From JADGOV01 sp040002735 (lineage in GTDB: Bacteria > Actinomycetota > Actinomycetes > JADGOV01): DNA of 21,554 nucleotides. Both the position numbers and the translations under genes were made by a program. Shown one piece after another: positions 20,923 to 21,554 of this stretch (the first letter of the stretch is position 1; every line of letters begins with the position of its first letter). The notes beneath the pieces are model-generated. The model was not told where the DNA came from. It ran no database searches and was given only the letters and a program-made list of their open reading frames with translations. Where the stretch lies: NCBI GenBank assembly GCA_040002735.1, contig JBDUDX010000082.1:1-21554 (forward strand), given 5' to 3'.

Positions 20923-21359
20923 CGCTCTCGCCCCGGCAGCATCGCTGCGCGCAGCACCGCCACGTCATCGGCGCCCAGTGCGACCAGGCCACGGCGCAGC
21001 TGGTATCCCCAGTTCGGTGCGTTCGTCAAAGACAGATGCTCCTTGACCTGATCGAGGGAGACAGGGTGGGCATTTTCGTAGCGCACCCGTCGGCGGAACG
21101 GTGTGAAGCCGTCCTCGTCCGCCTGCCAGATCATGTCGTCGGCAACGGCGCCGATCGCGGTGCACGCGCTGATAACGAACTTCGCCTTCGGGCCGCCCTT
21201 GGGCTTCAGCACGCCCCGGGTGCCGACCTCCACCGGACCGTCGAGGCGGACCCACTCGGTGTCGGGAGACCACTCCGGCCAGGTGTCGTGGTCGATCCAG
21301 CGGGCGAAGAAGGCAGCCGGGGTGGCGGTGGAGGTCGCGTAGCCTCGTCCAAGTTCCAT
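20919..21359 (-). CDS. SRPBCC-like ligand-binding protein
   Basis: The protein has 146 residues from the ATG at 21359; a GTG two codons earlier is also possible. The first 70 residues are typical SRPBCC/polyketide-cyclase-like (STATPAAFFARWIDHDTWPEW, then RLDGPVEVGTRGVLKPKGGPKAKF). The second half (LDQVKEHLSLTNAPNWGYQL and RRGLVALGADDVAVLRAAML) does not look like the usual closing helix of the fold, so the gene may be a fusion to another gene's end. It is co-transcribed with the MarR gene that follows. A ligand-binding or stress role is inferred. Confidence 0.65.
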   Translation of the reverse strand: MELGRGYATSTATPAAFFARWIDHDTWPEWSPDTEWVRLDGPVEVGTRGVLKPKGGPKAKFVISACTAIGAVADDMIWQADEDGFTPFRRRVRYENAHPVSLDQVKEHLSLTNAPNWGYQLRRGLVALGADDVAVLRAAMLPGRER

Positions 21360-21365
21360 CCCCAC

Positions 21366-21554
21366 TTAGTATGCGCGCTTATTAGTATGGGTGCAAGGGG
21401 ATCGGGCAGCGGTGGTCGGGTCCTGGTAGAGCGTGAACACCGAGAGCGTCGAGACGCGTTGATCGGCAGCCGGATCGGAATTCGCTTCTCTCTCAAGTGC
21501 GCCGTACTGCTGTTGGCGGTCGCCGCCGCCGGTGAGTTCCTCGAGCAGTCCCAT
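21366..21554 (-). pseudogene. Gene start of a small actinobacterial protein, chimeric after about 18 codons
   Basis: From an ATG at the very end of the window the frame reads MGLLEELTGGGDRQQQYG, like the N-terminus of small actinobacterial proteins that begin with a MGLLxxLxGGG-Gln-rich segment. After that the sequence (ALEREANSDPAADQRVSTLS) has no resemblance, the base composition drops in GC, and the frame stops at 21366 next to the SRPBCC promoter. The gene seems truncated, with the junction near 21500. Upstream control sequence lies outside the window. Confidence 0.4.
21368..21396 (-). promoter_or_regulatory. Promoter of the SRPBCC-marR pair with direct repeats
   Basis: On the minus strand TTGCAC (21396-21391) and CATACT (21373-21368) stand 17 bp apart, a good -35/-10 pair. 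CATACTAA occurs twice here, once in the spacer and once at the -10, spaced 16 bp apart. It is a likely MarR operator and gives a very short leader to the ATG at 21359. Confidence 0.6.

Noticed and set aside
1..21554. Integrase, transposase, tRNA or att direct repeats marking island ends
   Set aside because: I looked for these at both edges and found no recognisable gene or matching repeat by eye.

Overview
The window is about 21.5 kb of very GC-rich DNA with actinobacterial character: GTG starts, ATGA/TGATG gene overlaps, near-leaderless promoters, and MarR, DoxX, VOC and SRPBCC genes. Nothing fixes the genus. There are no rRNA or tRNA genes, no CRISPR array, and no recognisable integrase, transposase or conjugation secretion gene.

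Left block (1-6607, all minus strand). This is a tightly packed operon. In transcription order it holds a DsrE-like remnant, a frameshifted small membrane-protein remnant, an acyl-CoA-dehydrogenase-fold flavoprotein without the usual catalytic Glu motif, a PhnD/SsuA-like binding protein without a signal peptide, a radical SAM enzyme with a TusA-like N-terminal domain, a type II NADH dehydrogenase with an extra membrane domain, and a multi-pass membrane protein cut by the window edge. The DsrE and TusA resemblances suggest sulfur handling linked to membrane redox chemistry. The membrane domain on the NADH dehydrogenase is a copy of a module repeated at least three times in the next gene. A DoxX-family gene (6595-7125) abuts the DsrE remnant.

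Middle block (about 7733-16380). This is a plasmid- or ICE-derived island. On its left a metallo-beta-lactamase-fold gene has lost its 5' half; on its right only the 3' end of a zinc alcohol/formaldehyde dehydrogenase remains, with its terminator. Inside are two divergently placed paralogous copies of a toxin-antitoxin-like pair (7758-8337 and 10503-11117), tandem CGGCTAACCC repeats, a small ribbon-helix-helix-type gene, and a winged-helix initiator-like gene carrying a second repeat family inside its own coding sequence, an arrangement like the lambda O gene. There follow a short relic of another relaxase, a small hypothetical gene, an intact 1240-residue MobF relaxase-helicase with a candidate oriT just upstream, a perfect 12-bp inverted repeat, and a VapBC-type pair. 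The island can plausibly be mobilised and may once have replicated, but it seems to depend on other elements for transfer machinery.

Right block (16598-21554). This is a patchwork of small regulatory and enzyme genes: VOC protein, MarR regulator, a divergent membrane protein followed by a twice-frameshifted SDR gene, a frameshifted and truncated DUF885-like gene, a second VOC protein, a MarR-SRPBCC pair behind a direct-repeat promoter, and a gene start that changes character after about 18 codons. Frameshifts and truncations concentrate in the junction zones, while the relaxase and the left operon enzymes are intact. This looks like a hotspot of insertion and decay.
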